From Bacteroidia bacterium (GTDB lineage Bacteria > Bacteroidota > Bacteroidia > 2-12-FULL-35-15), in assembly GCA_020051175.1 (NCBI GenBank), contig JAGVJJ010000014.1, positions 16,193 to 80,192 on the forward strand: DNA of 64,000 nucleotides. Direction: 5' to 3'. The notes under the pieces were generated by a model. That model made no database searches. It saw only the letters and a list, made by a program, of their open reading frames with translations, and was not told the origin of the DNA. Shown here in pieces: positions 7,857 to 15,909 of the stretch (position 1 is its first letter; the number at the start of each line of letters is the position of its first letter). The translations under genes were made by a program, and so were the position numbers.

Positions 7857-9566
7857 TTAAAAATTAAAGAACGCCTTCATTTCGTCAGCATTTTTAAACT
7901 GCTGTTCCACTTTGTTCATTTTAAGATTGTTTGTTTCCGCACCACTTTTAATGGAAGCAAACTGCTCTGGTTTCAGCCAGTAAAGTGTTCCATTTTCAAC
8001 GGTCCACAACAGATTTTTTGAGTTTGGGTTAAATGAAAAACTAAGCACCGGATTTTTGGCGTATGTAAACAATGCATTTTTTTCTTTATCCACCAGGTAA
8101 ACATTATAACACATCAGCCTTTCCTCCGAAGGATTATTCAGTTTAGCCGTGCAGGTAACGCCTTTAGGATAAGAAGCCGGACAATCGCTGTTGTATACAC
8201 CAAAACCGCTGATTGCAAACACGCGGTGTACCTTTTCATCCGCACTCATCTGCCTGAACTGGCTATCCTGCTTTTCTTTCCATTTAAGCTCCATTTCCTG
8301 CTGCTGCTTTTTCAGCGCAGCGAGTTTGGCCTGGTACTCCTCCTCCAAACGCTTTTCATCAACTTTGCGTTTATCTAGAGCAGCATTGTATTTAACCAAT
8401 TTGTCCTGGTAATCTTTCATTGCTGCTTCATAGTTTTTACCTTCAAATACCGGGTAAACCACAAGGTCGTAATTCCGGGATGCCTTTTTTAAAGTAAGCA
8501 TATAATTTTTACCTTTTTCCGGCCCGTCTTTCACAACTGCTTCGTCCCACACGGTGGAGTACATGGAGCTGTTAAAGCCCTTATTTTCACTACCTACCTC
8601 GAACAATACACCCTTATACACCGCAAGCTCCGGGAACTCTTTTGAATCTACATCCAAATCAAAAGTATACTTATCTTTTTTGGATTGTTCCGGTTTTTTA
8701 GGCTCAGAAACAGCTTTATAGAAGGATGCAATTTTTTCCTCTTTTTCCTTTTTTATCTCTTCTTTTTGAGTTTCAATTTCTTTGTATTCGGGCATCTGTT
8801 GAATGTTCGTTTTTTCAATTACAGGAGCATTAGTATTTTCCGCCTTTCTAACAATTTTCTCCTTTCCCAAACAAGCCCAGTTATTAGCACCCGTATCCAG
8901 CTTATACAAATTATACTGCGTTCCTTCATAATTGGAAGCAAGCTCTACGTTTATTGATTTATCAGGAGCAACAGCAAGAGGTTGTCCATCTTTGTATCCC
9001 ATAATCTCCATCATGCCTGCAGATTCAAACTGGTAGCGTGTGCCTGCACTATCATAGGTCATTGGGATTCCGGCAATAAAAAAGTCAAACGCATCGTGAA
9101 ACTCCCTGTAATGCAGCTCTACCTCCCCTTTTACCAGCTTACCTTCTCCATCCACAAAGCAATTTTTAGGGACAGTGATTTTCGAGCCGGTTTTAAAATC
9201 AAGCGCTGCACCTTTCTCAGCATTTATCTTATAAACGGTATAAGGAATATCCAATCCGGTAAGCGGGGGCGCAATGCAGGGCTTTGCCTCTTCGGCTTTA
9301 TAAAAATCGGCCAGTAATATACTGTCGGCAGCTAAGGGCTGATTTGTTGCTTTAGGCAGGGTTGCTTCAGGATTATTATTTATCTGCAGCACAATTGCTG
9401 TTACAGCCGCTACTATGGCAATGCCACCACCGGATAAAAACCAGGGATTTTTGTAGAAAGGTTTGCTGATTACGGTATGCTGTTTTAAAACTGAATCAAA
9501 ATTTTTACGTTTCAAAATCTCCTCTGAACTGATATCAGGCCGATTTATATTTACTTTCTTTTTCAT
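7857..9566 (-). CDS. Anti-sigma-like membrane protein with large periplasmic region
   Basis: This 569-residue protein has a cytoplasmic N-terminus of about 42 residues, one transmembrane helix (about 43-61) and a long extracytoplasmic part. That topology, together with its place 72 bases downstream of an ECF sigma gene on the same strand, suggests the partner regulator. I see no FecR domain and no clear zinc-binding anti-sigma motif. The periplasmic part begins with a beta-rich domain (PYTVYKINAEKGAALDFKTG), has a Lys/Glu-rich stretch around residues 255-300 and a coiled coil near 385-435 (KRLEEEYQAKLAALKKQQQE). It could sense envelope state or be an unrelated anchored protein. Confidence 0.6.
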   Translation of the reverse strand: MKKKVNINRPDISSEEILKRKNFDSVLKQHTVISKPFYKNPWFLSGGGIAIVAAVTAIVLQINNNPEATLPKATNQPLAADSILLADFYKAEEAKPCIAPPLTGLDIPYTVYKINAEKGAALDFKTGSKITVPKNCFVDGEGKLVKGEVELHYREFHDAFDFFIAGIPMTYDSAGTRYQFESAGMMEIMGYKDGQPLAVAPDKSINVELASNYEGTQYNLYKLDTGANNWACLGKEKIVRKAENTNAPVIEKTNIQQMPEYKEIETQKEEIKKEKEEKIASFYKAVSEPKKPEQSKKDKYTFDLDVDSKEFPELAVYKGVLFEVGSENKGFNSSMYSTVWDEAVVKDGPEKGKNYMLTLKKASRNYDLVVYPVFEGKNYEAAMKDYQDKLVKYNAALDKRKVDEKRLEEEYQAKLAALKKQQQEMELKWKEKQDSQFRQMSADEKVHRVFAISGFGVYNSDCPASYPKGVTCTAKLNNPSEERLMCYNVYLVDKEKNALFTYAKNPVLSFSFNPNSKNLLWTVENGTLYWLKPEQFASIKSGAETNNLKMNKVEQQFKNADEMKAFFNF

Positions 9567-9638
9567 TTTTTGGGTATTCTAACAGCTATAGAAAATAGTT
9601 TTTTTCGATGCTTTAGAACATGTTTAGTTTACTTAATC

Positions 9639-10205
9639 TTATTTCAGTACCTTTTTTAGTTTCTCCAATATCCTGTAAGTACGCACTTTTGCAGCATTTT
9701 CAGTAATTTCCAATATATCAGCAATTTCTTTAAACGGACGCTTTTCAAAAAAACGCATCTCTATCAGCTGCAGTTCATCCTCTTCCAACTCCTCGGAAAT
9801 AATTCCCACAATTTTATCATGATACTTCTCTATCTTACTTTCCTGTATTTCTTCAATGATAGTATAAACAGCCATTGAATCAATGTTTACCGTTCGCGCA
9901 TGCTTGTTCTGACGAAAAACATCATTCACTTCACTGTAAGCAATCCGGTACAGCCAGGAAGCAAAAGGCACCCCACGGTATTCATATTTGTGCAAATTAT
10001 TCATGGCTTTTAAAAAAACCTGCTGGGTTGAATCAAATGCCACTTCTTTATCATCTACACGCTGATAGATGTAGCGGAATATCGATTCATAGTATTTATC
10101 ATACAAAATGGCAAAATCCTTCGGATTTTTTTTTGCAGCTTCCACTAAGCTGTGCTCCTGAGCAAGACCGGTCTGGCTAACGTGATATTTTGAGGCTTCA
10201 ATCAT
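9639..10205 (-). CDS. RNA polymerase sigma factor, sigma-70 (ECF) family
   Basis: At 188 residues this is the usual ECF size. Region 2 spans about residues 28-95 (FAILYDKYYESIFRYIYQRV, then FDSTQQVFLKAM and FASWLYRIAYSEVNDVFRQN). Region 4 is at the C-terminus (LQLIEMRFFEKRPFKEIADI, then ENAAKVRTYRILEKLKK), with a helix-turn-helix for the -35 element. It would redirect RNA polymerase to a small regulon, probably including its own cluster of three downstream envelope genes. Control by the adjacent membrane protein is inferred. The sequence is complete. Confidence 0.9.
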   Translation of the reverse strand: MIEASKYHVSQTGLAQEHSLVEAAKKNPKDFAILYDKYYESIFRYIYQRVDDKEVAFDSTQQVFLKAMNNLHKYEYRGVPFASWLYRIAYSEVNDVFRQNKHARTVNIDSMAVYTIIEEIQESKIEKYHDKIVGIISEELEEDELQLIEMRFFEKRPFKEIADILEITENAAKVRTYRILEKLKKVLK

Positions 10206-10695
10206 ATTACTTCTTGCTGTACTAATGGAATATTAACGAACTTTTAAGTAAAATCTTATCATATTTAAACTTTTAAACCTTAGCAGAGCAGAAGTTTTTA
10301 ACTTATAACGTTCTTATATTAAAAAGATACTACGATTTTTCTACAATTTCAGCAACTGGCTGAAATACAAGATATTAGATTCGAATTTTAAATGTAAAGG
10401 TAAGTGTTTTTACAGAATAGCTATCCAAAAATCCAGATAACAAAGCATAAAATATTTCAGATGTGAAAAATATACATGAATATATTCGAATAAGGGTACC
10501 AGACATTATCCAGAGGAATTGAACGATTCGCATATGCGTCCTGATGAGAATGATAGGCTAATCACATGGTACGATAGGGCAACTGGCAGCAATAGCCGTA
10601 ATATGAAAATGCATTGAAGTACCTCATGGAAAACAGGAACTGTGTAAACCCGAATCCACTGCAGGTAAAGTATAACAGCCGTTGTAGATCAGCAA
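10206..10695. other. 490-base intergenic region, includes a possible decayed gene
   Basis: The left part is AT-rich and should hold the sigma-factor promoter, although I find no perfect TAnnTTTG box. The right part (from about 10480) reads as coding-like sequence broken by one frameshift, described separately. I see no RNA gene or insertion sequence. Confidence 0.5.
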
Positions 10696-10718
10696 TTATG
10701 AATGTTGGCGAAAGTTGA
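10480..10718 (+). pseudogene. Possible frameshifted small-protein remnant
   Basis: From 10480 the + strand is open to a TGA at 10615 and reads RHYPEELNDSHMRPDENDR and ITWYDRATGSNSRNMKMH. Shifting frame at 10611-10617 continues as KYLMENRNCVNPNPLQVKY to a stop at 10716-10718. Adding one base at the joint would give ...KMHWKYLMENR..., a smooth protein-like sequence. No ATG lies at the 5' end, so the front is also missing. The 3' end overlaps the neighbouring reverse gene by 23 bases. I recognise no family. Composition favours a real but dead gene; chance is the alternative. Confidence 0.35.
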
Positions 10719-11037
10719 GCTTCTTCAAAAAAGTGTTTATAAGAGGCATTGTAAGTAGCTTTTCACGAAGCAGAACAACCGCTACAGCAAGAAGCATATA
10801 AAAGCCGGCCACAATTAAAAAACCTAAGTAATACTTACCGGTAGCCTGCGAAATAGCAAAAGCAGCAGCAAAGCTGAGGAATATTAAAATAAACAGCACC
10901 AGCCTGGCAACAACCAAACCCACAATTACACCAGAAGCAACGGTCCCTGCTTTTTCAGATGCTTTGAGTTTGATCAAATCAACTTTGTCTTCTATATATT
11001 GCTCTATATTCCCTTTTAAAGTTTGTGCGGTATCCAT
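10696..11037 (-). CDS. Phage-holin-like small membrane protein
   Basis: This 113-residue protein has an amphipathic N-terminal helix (about 1-30) followed by two transmembrane helices (about 35-60 and 68-92) and a short basic tail. The layout matches the phage holin family (Phage_holin_3_6-like) widely found on bacterial chromosomes and unrelated to lysis. It is divergent from the YihY/BrkB gene, and small proteins of this type often sit near envelope-stress genes. Function is unknown. The family match is by topology and composition, not by a catalytic motif. Confidence 0.65.
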   Translation of the reverse strand: MDTAQTLKGNIEQYIEDKVDLIKLKASEKAGTVASGVIVGLVVARLVLFILIFLSFAAAFAISQATGKYYLGFLIVAGFYMLLAVAVVLLREKLLTMPLINTFLKKLNFRQHS

Positions 11038-11195
11038 AATTCATAGTTTTTAGTTCAAATAAAAAAACATACATGCCTGAAGTTTCTGAGAAAAAATTTC
11101 CTCCTTTTCCTTCAGCTACGGCCCTTTACCACAGAAAAAAATCCACTGTTTCCGGGTATGAGTTTTTATTGTGCTATTTGAAAAAACAAAATACT

Positions 11196-12437
11196 ATGAG
11201 AGTTAAATTAAAAGGAATTGGAACAATTTTAAAAAAAACGTTCAAAGACTGGAATGAAGATGATCCTTTCAGACAAAGCTCTATTATTGCATACTACGCA
11301 ATATTCTCATTACCAGCACTGCTGGTATTAATTATTAATGTAGCCGGCTTCTTTTTTGGTAAAGAAAGAATAGCAGAAGAAATAAGCCGCCAGATAAGTG
11401 ATGCCATGGGCGATAGTACTGCCGAACAAGTTGGCAGCATTGTAAATAAAGCCAGTGAAATGGAAGCCGGAGTAATTTCCAGTATAATTGCAGTGATTAC
11501 AATCATATTCGGTTCTACGGGGGTATTTGTGCAACTGCAGGCCAATTTAAACCAGATATGGGACGTTAAACAAAAGCCATCGCAAGGCTTTTTAAAAATG
11601 TTGAAAAACAGGCTGTTTTCTTTTGGTTTAATTGTTTCCATAGGCTTTTTACTCTTAATGTCCTTAGTTATCAGTTCCATGCTGGCAGCCTTTAGCCACT
11701 GGATTGAGGCCATTTATCCCGATGTTGTGGCTTATCTGTTCTATGCATTGGAATTTGCAGTTTCACTGATAGTAATCTCCGTACTTTTTGCTTTAATGTT
11801 TAAGATTTTGCCGGATGTTAAAATTAAATGGCGCGAGGTTGCTGTAGGTTCAGTTCTTACGGGTTTCCTGTTTATCCTGGGCAAATACGGTCTGAGTTTC
11901 TACTTCGGAAAAGCGGAACCAGCTTCGGTATATGGCGCTGCAGGCTCAGTTATTTTAATATTGCTATGGGCATCCTATTCCTCGATGATTGTCTTTTTTG
12001 GAGCGGAATTCACCAAACAATATGCAGTATACCATGGAATGAAAATTGAACCTACAAAAGATGCAGAAAAAATCAAAGCCTCCGATGGCGCTGCTACAGT
12101 CGAAAAAACAGTAAACGCGTCACAAACACAAACAGAGAAACCCAAAAAAGAAAAAGGAATGTATACAATGAAAAACAGAGAAGAAATAAAAACGGAAGTT
12201 CAACGTCTCGAAACCAGGTTGGAAAGTGATAAAGAATACATTAAGGACAATTTAAAGTTAACAAATATTATTATAGACCTGGTATCCAGAATGTTTAGCT
12301 CTAAAAAACGGGACAAGGAGCTCAATGCCGATCTTTACCTGAAAGGCATGGCACAAAAACACGTTACATTCAAATCAAACAAAGGGTGGCTGGATAAGGT
12401 AAAAACACTGCTGCATCTCAACCGAGCCCATAGCTGA
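11196..12437 (+). CDS. YihY/virulence factor BrkB family membrane protein
   Basis: Starting at ATG 11196 the protein has 413 residues: six transmembrane helices in the first ~280 residues (FRQSSIIAYYAIFSLPALL opens the first) and a charged cytoplasmic tail with a helical segment (EEIKTEVQRLETRLESDKEY). The frame is open from an upstream ATG at 11073, but those 41 extra residues resemble no family N-terminus. YihY/BrkB proteins were once called ribonuclease BN in error; they are membrane proteins of uncertain, possibly transport, function. The tail beyond about residue 285 is longer than usual. The next small gene starts 1 base after its stop, so the two are probably cotranscribed. Confidence 0.85.
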   Translation: MRVKLKGIGTILKKTFKDWNEDDPFRQSSIIAYYAIFSLPALLVLIINVAGFFFGKERIAEEISRQISDAMGDSTAEQVGSIVNKASEMEAGVISSIIAVITIIFGSTGVFVQLQANLNQIWDVKQKPSQGFLKMLKNRLFSFGLIVSIGFLLLMSLVISSMLAAFSHWIEAIYPDVVAYLFYALEFAVSLIVISVLFALMFKILPDVKIKWREVAVGSVLTGFLFILGKYGLSFYFGKAEPASVYGAAGSVILILLWASYSSMIVFFGAEFTKQYAVYHGMKIEPTKDAEKIKASDGAATVEKTVNASQTQTEKPKKEKGMYTMKNREEIKTEVQRLETRLESDKEYIKDNLKLTNIIIDLVSRMFSSKKRDKELNADLYLKGMAQKHVTFKSNKGWLDKVKTLLHLNRAHS

Positions 12438-12438
12438 T

Positions 12439-12705
12439 ATGATTAAAAGGCTGCTGTTTTCTGGTTTATGCATCTTCCTGCTAAACGGGTGTACATTTAC
12501 ATTTGGTGGAACTGTGTTTGTAATCACCATCACCGATCTGCTGCTATACATTTTTGTAGCTTTTCTGCTGGCACTCATTGCAAGCGTCTTAAAACCGCAC
12601 AATAAACTAACCCGCTTCTGGGTAACGTTTGCAATTGGTCTTGTGTTAACACCGCTGGTATCGTTTATCTACTTATTAGTAACGGTCAGCCGAAAGGTAA
12701 AATGA
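12439..12705 (+). CDS. Small membrane protein, possible lipoprotein
   Basis: This 88-residue protein starts with a hydrophobic segment ending in LLNGC (Cys18), which reads as a lipobox. Two further hydrophobic helices follow (about 27-50 and 61-84). It could be a lipidated membrane protein or simply a three-helix protein. It begins directly after the YihY/BrkB stop, so it is likely translated from the same mRNA. I recognise no named family. Confidence 0.6.
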   Translation: MIKRLLFSGLCIFLLNGCTFTFGGTVFVITITDLLLYIFVAFLLALIASVLKPHNKLTRFWVTFAIGLVLTPLVSFIYLLVTVSRKVK

Positions 12706-12729
12706 AAACAGCCCTAACAAAAGCAACAA

Positions 12730-13194
12730 TCAGATTTTCTGTGTTGCTTTAAAAGCCCTGAGGGCAAACTCTTCCTCATTGAATACATCTTTAAAATCAC
12801 CCCGCATTGCTTTTAAGGCATATTTTTCACGGTCAATTTCCGGCCGGGTTCTGATTTTAAAATACCTGAGAATAGGAATAGGCGGGCACCACCCCTGAAA
12901 TGCATGCCATATAAAGAATAGCAATAACAATATCGGCAGAACAATAGAGTACGGATTAAAAACAAGGGATAAGGTTATACCGCATAGTGCAAGTGCCGAC
13001 ATATTTAAATCCAGCACCCTCTCAATATCCCATTCCTTATCCAATTGCTTTATACGCTCTGAAATCTCAGCCGCACTCTTTCCCGCGTAGTTTCTGATAT
13101 TAAAAAATATCATCTCATCAATCGATTCATTTTGCTTTTGGGATGTTACTTTCCTTACATTTTCACCGGCTGGTTCTTTTGTATTGTGACTCAT
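12730..13194 (-). CDS. DUF2892-type membrane protein
   Basis: A 154-residue protein with a polar N-terminal part (1-85), two hydrophobic helices (about 86-118, containing LNMSALALCGITLSL and a short turn), then GWCPPIPILRYFKIRTRPEI and EKYALKAMRGDF. The last two blocks match the DUF2892/YgaP-like inner-membrane domain, where a two-helix hairpin precedes a Cys-Pro turn. Some relatives carry a rhodanese domain; this one does not. Function is unknown. It is convergent with the YihY/BrkB pair. Confidence 0.7.
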   Translation of the reverse strand: MSHNTKEPAGENVRKVTSQKQNESIDEMIFFNIRNYAGKSAAEISERIKQLDKEWDIERVLDLNMSALALCGITLSLVFNPYSIVLPILLLLFFIWHAFQGWCPPIPILRYFKIRTRPEIDREKYALKAMRGDFKDVFNEEEFALRAFKATQKI

Positions 13195-13407
13195 GCTCTT
13201 TTGCGCTTTGTTTCTCTGAAAAGAATAGAAAAAAATAAGCCAATAAAACCGCTAGGTATATGAGTTGGTCAAGTATTGATACACCCATATAACAAGGTTT
13301 TAAAAACATTAAATTGTGGTTGAGTGTTGTACGATAGATTTAGAATTTTTAACAAAATTGGTTGAAAAGTAGCGCAATTCTATAGGATACATATTCATCA
13401 ATTATCA

Positions 13408-13415
13408 TATATTTG
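13408..13415 (+). promoter_or_regulatory. Possible -7 box (TATATTTG)
   Basis: A perfect TAnnTTTG match lies 17 bases before the 78-residue gene, which would give a very short leader. No clear TTTG is at the expected upstream distance. Confidence 0.35.
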
Positions 13416-13432
13416 TTTAAATAAAAAATCAA

Positions 13433-13669
13433 ATGGAATCTGAAAGAAAGAAAAAACAAACTTACAGGTTACGGGGGCTTGAACTAGATGCTGAAGCAGC
13501 TGAAGCAAAATTAAACTATGATATCACTCTATCAGAAGAAGGAGAAAATAAAACAAAAATTGATAATGCCTACCGAAAATGGCAAGCAGCTGAAAGAGTT
13601 GTAATACTGTTCCGAAATCATATTACAAATAATATGATTAATATTGATGCAGAGATACCAACCTTATAA
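13433..13669 (+). CDS. Small hypothetical protein
   Basis: This 78-residue protein is charged and helical (MESERKKKQTYRLRGLELD, EAAEAKLNYDITLSEEGENK), with no signal or membrane segment. Two features support it as a real gene: a TATATTTG box 17 bases upstream and a good hairpin terminator 4 bases after its stop. I recognise no family. It stands alone between the DUF2892 gene and tRNA-Ser. Confidence 0.55.
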   Translation: MESERKKKQTYRLRGLELDAEAAEAKLNYDITLSEEGENKTKIDNAYRKWQAAERVVILFRNHITNNMINIDAEIPTL

Positions 13670-13673
13670 ATGT

Positions 13674-13702
13674 AAGCCCAACAATGTTTGTTGGGCTTTT
13701 TT
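13674..13702 (+). terminator. Rho-independent terminator of the 78-residue gene
   Basis: Ten-base arms AAGCCCAACA / TGTTGGGCTT around a 5-base loop are followed by a T run. Confidence 0.85.
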
Positions 13703-13713
13703 ATTAATAATAA

Positions 13714-13899
13714 ATCAATACAGATAACAACAAGAAGCCAATCTTTAATAATCCAAAATTGTATTCTTATACTGCATTCGGTTTCTTATATTTAGGTATA
13801 CTTTTAGCATTATGTATTGGTTTAAATTTTGGTCTTAATACCCAAGGCAATACATTACCGTTGTTTCCATTAACTAGTTACGAGCTCTTAAACCTATAG
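13714..13899 (+). pseudogene. Start-less open frame, possible truncated membrane-protein gene
   Basis: Sixty-one sense codons follow two TAA codons and end at a TAG. They read like a protein: a polar start (NTDNNKKPIFNNPKLYSYTA), then a clear transmembrane helix (FGFLYLGILLALCIGLNF), then a short tail. No ATG or GTG opens it; the first codon after the stops is ATC, and a TTG occurs 15 codons in. It may be a dead or truncated gene, or a small gene using an unusual start. I recognise no family. Confidence 0.35.
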
Positions 13900-14019
13900 T
13901 TCTTAAATATTCATTGCACCAAAACATAAACTGGAATAAAGTTATCCAAACTTAGCTTTTTTACCTTTCCCCCCAACTTTTACGATTGACTCTAAAACGT
14001 CCGCGATTACGTCTCCAGT

Positions 14020-14068
14020 AAAACACGAAAGCCCTGTAAATTAAATATTTACAGGGCTTTCGTGTTTT
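14020..14068. terminator. Large perfect hairpin after tRNA-Ser
   Basis: Twenty-two-base perfect arms (14020-14041 and 14047-14068, core ACGAAAGCCCTGTAAAT) flank a 5-base loop. The hairpin begins 4 bases past the tRNA 3' end and ends in a short T run on the reverse strand, so it probably terminates the tRNA transcript. Confidence 0.7.
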
Positions 14069-14071
14069 ATC

Positions 14072-14159
14072 TGGCGGAGAAAGAGGGATTCGAACCCCCG
14101 GTGGTGTTACCCACAACAGTTTTCAAGACTGCCGCATTAGACCGCTCTGCCATTTCTCC
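14072..14159 (-). tRNA. tRNA-Ser(UGA)
   Basis: Read on the reverse strand, the acceptor stem GGAGAAA pairs with TTTCTCC, followed by discriminator G and an encoded CCA. The anticodon loop CTTGAAA carries TGA, and the arm GCAGT/ACTGT closes it. A long variable arm (TGTGGGTAACACCA) marks a class II tRNA, as expected for serine. The T loop GGTTCGAATCC is canonical. Length is 88 bases. Confidence 0.97.
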
Positions 14160-14164
14160 GGGGT

Positions 14165-14193
14165 CAAAAGTACTATTTTTTTGATTTCTCAAG
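14165..14193 (-). promoter_or_regulatory. Probable tRNA-Ser promoter
   Basis: On the reverse strand CTTG is followed after 17 bases by TACTTTTG, which matches TAnnTTTG. The box lies 5 bases upstream of the tRNA 5' end. Confidence 0.45.
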
Positions 14194-14223
14194 CAGAAAT
14201 CAGGAAAAAAAATATTTATTCCG

Positions 14224-14231
14224 TAAATTTG
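14224..14231 (+). promoter_or_regulatory. Possible -7 box (TAAATTTG) of the GWxTD gene
   Basis: A perfect TAnnTTTG match lies 36 bases before the ATG at 14268. It falls downstream of the alternative ATG at 14181, which supports the later start. No clear -33 element is seen. Confidence 0.4.
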
Positions 14232-14267
14232 TATAACACGCAATCCATTAATAATACTAATATTTCA

Positions 14268-15770
14268 ATGAAAAAGCACTTTCTGATACCTTGTTTTATG
14301 CTGCTGGCAACATTTAACATCCTCGCAAACAGCAAAATAACAGCGTATTTAACTTATGCAAGCTTTAATGTTCCGGCAAAAACCCCTTATATCGAAACCT
14401 ATTTATCCATCATTGGAAACTCGGTGAATTTTGTAAAAAATGCCAGCGGTAAGTTTCAGGGAGCGGTTGAAATAAGCATTACTTTTCTTCAAAACGGGGA
14501 TATAAAAAACGCTCAAAAATATACATTAAATAGCCCGGAAACGATGGATACGAGTATTGCGTATCCTAATTTCATTGACCAGCAACGGTTTACGCTTGCA
14601 AATGGCGTTTACACAATGGAAGTATCCATTCTTGATAAAAACAGTATTGTGGAAAAGCCTTTTGTCACGCAGGTTCCCATCACTATTAATTACAATGAAA
14701 GCACCATCCTGGTATCTGATTTTCAACTGCTTGAATCCTACTCAAAATCTGTAAATCCAACAATTCTGACTAAAAGTGGGTACGACCTGTTACCTTATGT
14801 GTCTACTTTTTATCCCAACAATATTCAAAAACTGAAATTTTATTCAGAAATCTACAACTCGAAAAAAATTCTGGGCACCGACCAAAAAATGATATTCAGT
14901 TATTTTATCGAATCCTACGAAAAGAGAATAAAACTAAACGACTACAGTGCTTTTTCGAAACAAACTGCAAACGATGTAAATATTCTGCTTACAGAATTTG
15001 ACATTAGCAAGCTGCCAACAGGAAACTACAACCTTGTACTGGAAGTCAGGGACAAGGAAAATAAAATCCAGGCTGAAAAGAAACTGTTTTTTCAACGACA
15101 AAATACAAATGGCAAGTTCAGCTATGAAGATTTAAAATCTGTTGATGTAAAAAATACGTTTGTGACCAGCTATACCAATATGGATACATTGGTGGATTAC
15201 ATACGCTGCCTGCGTCCCATATCCAACTTTTCGGAAGTAAAGTATGCCGAGAACCAGCTCAAAGAGCGAAAGCTGGAAATCATGCAGCAGTTTTTTTACA
15301 ATTTCTGGAAAAGCCGCAACGAAACAGAGCCTCAGCTTGCCTGGCTGGAATACTATAAGGAAGTAATGAAAGTAAACAAGGAATTTGATACTTACGGTCT
15401 TAAAGGCTATGATACCGACAGGGGCCGTGTTTACTTGCAATACGGTCCTCCGGACCAGCGTAGCAAGGTGGAAGCCGAGCCGAGCGCTTACCCTTATGAA
15501 ATATGGGAATATTACAGGCTCATTGACAAATCACTGGTTACAACATACTCGGAAAACAAGCAATCCAACAAGAAATTTGTATTCTACAACCCCGATCTGG
15601 TAACCAATAAATTTACGCTTATCCATTCCACCGCTCAGGGCGAAGTATACAATACACGCTGGGAAATATTGCTTCATAAGCGCGATTCTCAATCTCACGA
15701 TATGGATGCGGAGAAGGTACAGCAGCATTTTGGTGGCAATGCAGATGATAATTTCAGAAACCCGAGGTAA
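14268..15770 (+). CDS. GWxTD domain-containing exported protein
   Basis: From ATG 14268 the product has 500 residues, with a signal peptide MKKHFLIPCFMLLATFNILA. The frame opens at 14181, but the extra 29 residues precede the signal and the promoter box. The middle part is beta-rich. The C-terminal GWxTD region shows FDTYGLKGYDTDRGRVYLQY, then GPPDQRS, YPYEIWEYYRL and FVFYNPDL, as in the family (TIGR03514-like). The domain is common in Bacteroidota and Acidobacteria; its function is not known. An outer-membrane or periplasmic location is likely. It is not obviously coupled to the next gene, from which it is separated by heptad repeats. Confidence 0.85.
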   Translation: MKKHFLIPCFMLLATFNILANSKITAYLTYASFNVPAKTPYIETYLSIIGNSVNFVKNASGKFQGAVEISITFLQNGDIKNAQKYTLNSPETMDTSIAYPNFIDQQRFTLANGVYTMEVSILDKNSIVEKPFVTQVPITINYNESTILVSDFQLLESYSKSVNPTILTKSGYDLLPYVSTFYPNNIQKLKFYSEIYNSKKILGTDQKMIFSYFIESYEKRIKLNDYSAFSKQTANDVNILLTEFDISKLPTGNYNLVLEVRDKENKIQAEKKLFFQRQNTNGKFSYEDLKSVDVKNTFVTSYTNMDTLVDYIRCLRPISNFSEVKYAENQLKERKLEIMQQFFYNFWKSRNETEPQLAWLEYYKEVMKVNKEFDTYGLKGYDTDRGRVYLQYGPPDQRSKVEAEPSAYPYEIWEYYRLIDKSLVTTYSENKQSNKKFVFYNPDLVTNKFTLIHSTAQGEVYNTRWEILLHKRDSQSHDMDAEKVQQHFGGNADDNFRNPR

Positions 15771-15780
15771 CTAGTGAATA

Positions 15781-15822
15781 GTTATTGGTTATTGGTTATC
15801 TGTTATCTGTTATCCGTTATTA
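15781..15822. repeat. Heptad tandem repeat GTTATNN x6
   Basis: Six consecutive heptads (GTTATTG, GTTATTG, GTTATCT, GTTATCT, GTTATCC, GTTATTA) lie in the GWxTD-glycosyltransferase gap. Inverted units (CCAATAAC) follow near 15837, so the RNA could pair. The complementary heptad array occurs at 43952-44028. Confidence 0.8.
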
Positions 15823-15897
15823 GGTAATTCTGATAGCCAATAACAGGTAATAATAACTGATATACTGATAACTTATTAACTATAACTTCAAAATACA

Positions 15898-15905
15898 TAC
15901 CTTTG
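15898..15905 (+). promoter_or_regulatory. Possible -7 box (TACCTTTG) of the glycosyltransferase gene
   Basis: A perfect TAnnTTTG match ends 5 bases before the ATG at 15910. If used, transcription would begin at or next to the start codon, giving a leaderless mRNA. No TTTG is seen upstream at the right distance. Confidence 0.35.
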
Positions 15906-15909
15906 TCTT

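Larger units (their letters stand above)
13670..14071. other. 402-base region without an intact gene
   Basis: It holds the terminator of the small gene (13674-13702), an open but start-less frame at 13714-13899, and the large hairpin next to tRNA-Ser (14020-14068). The remaining stretch near 13900-14019 shows nothing I can name. Confidence 0.5.

Noticed and set aside
10696..11037. Prophage lysis gene
   Set aside because: The holin-like protein has no endolysin, tail or integrase genes nearby; the family is common on chromosomes outside phages.
14020..14159. Integration (att) site at tRNA-Ser
   Set aside because: No integrase gene and no second copy of the tRNA 3' end were seen; the hairpin is better read as a terminator.
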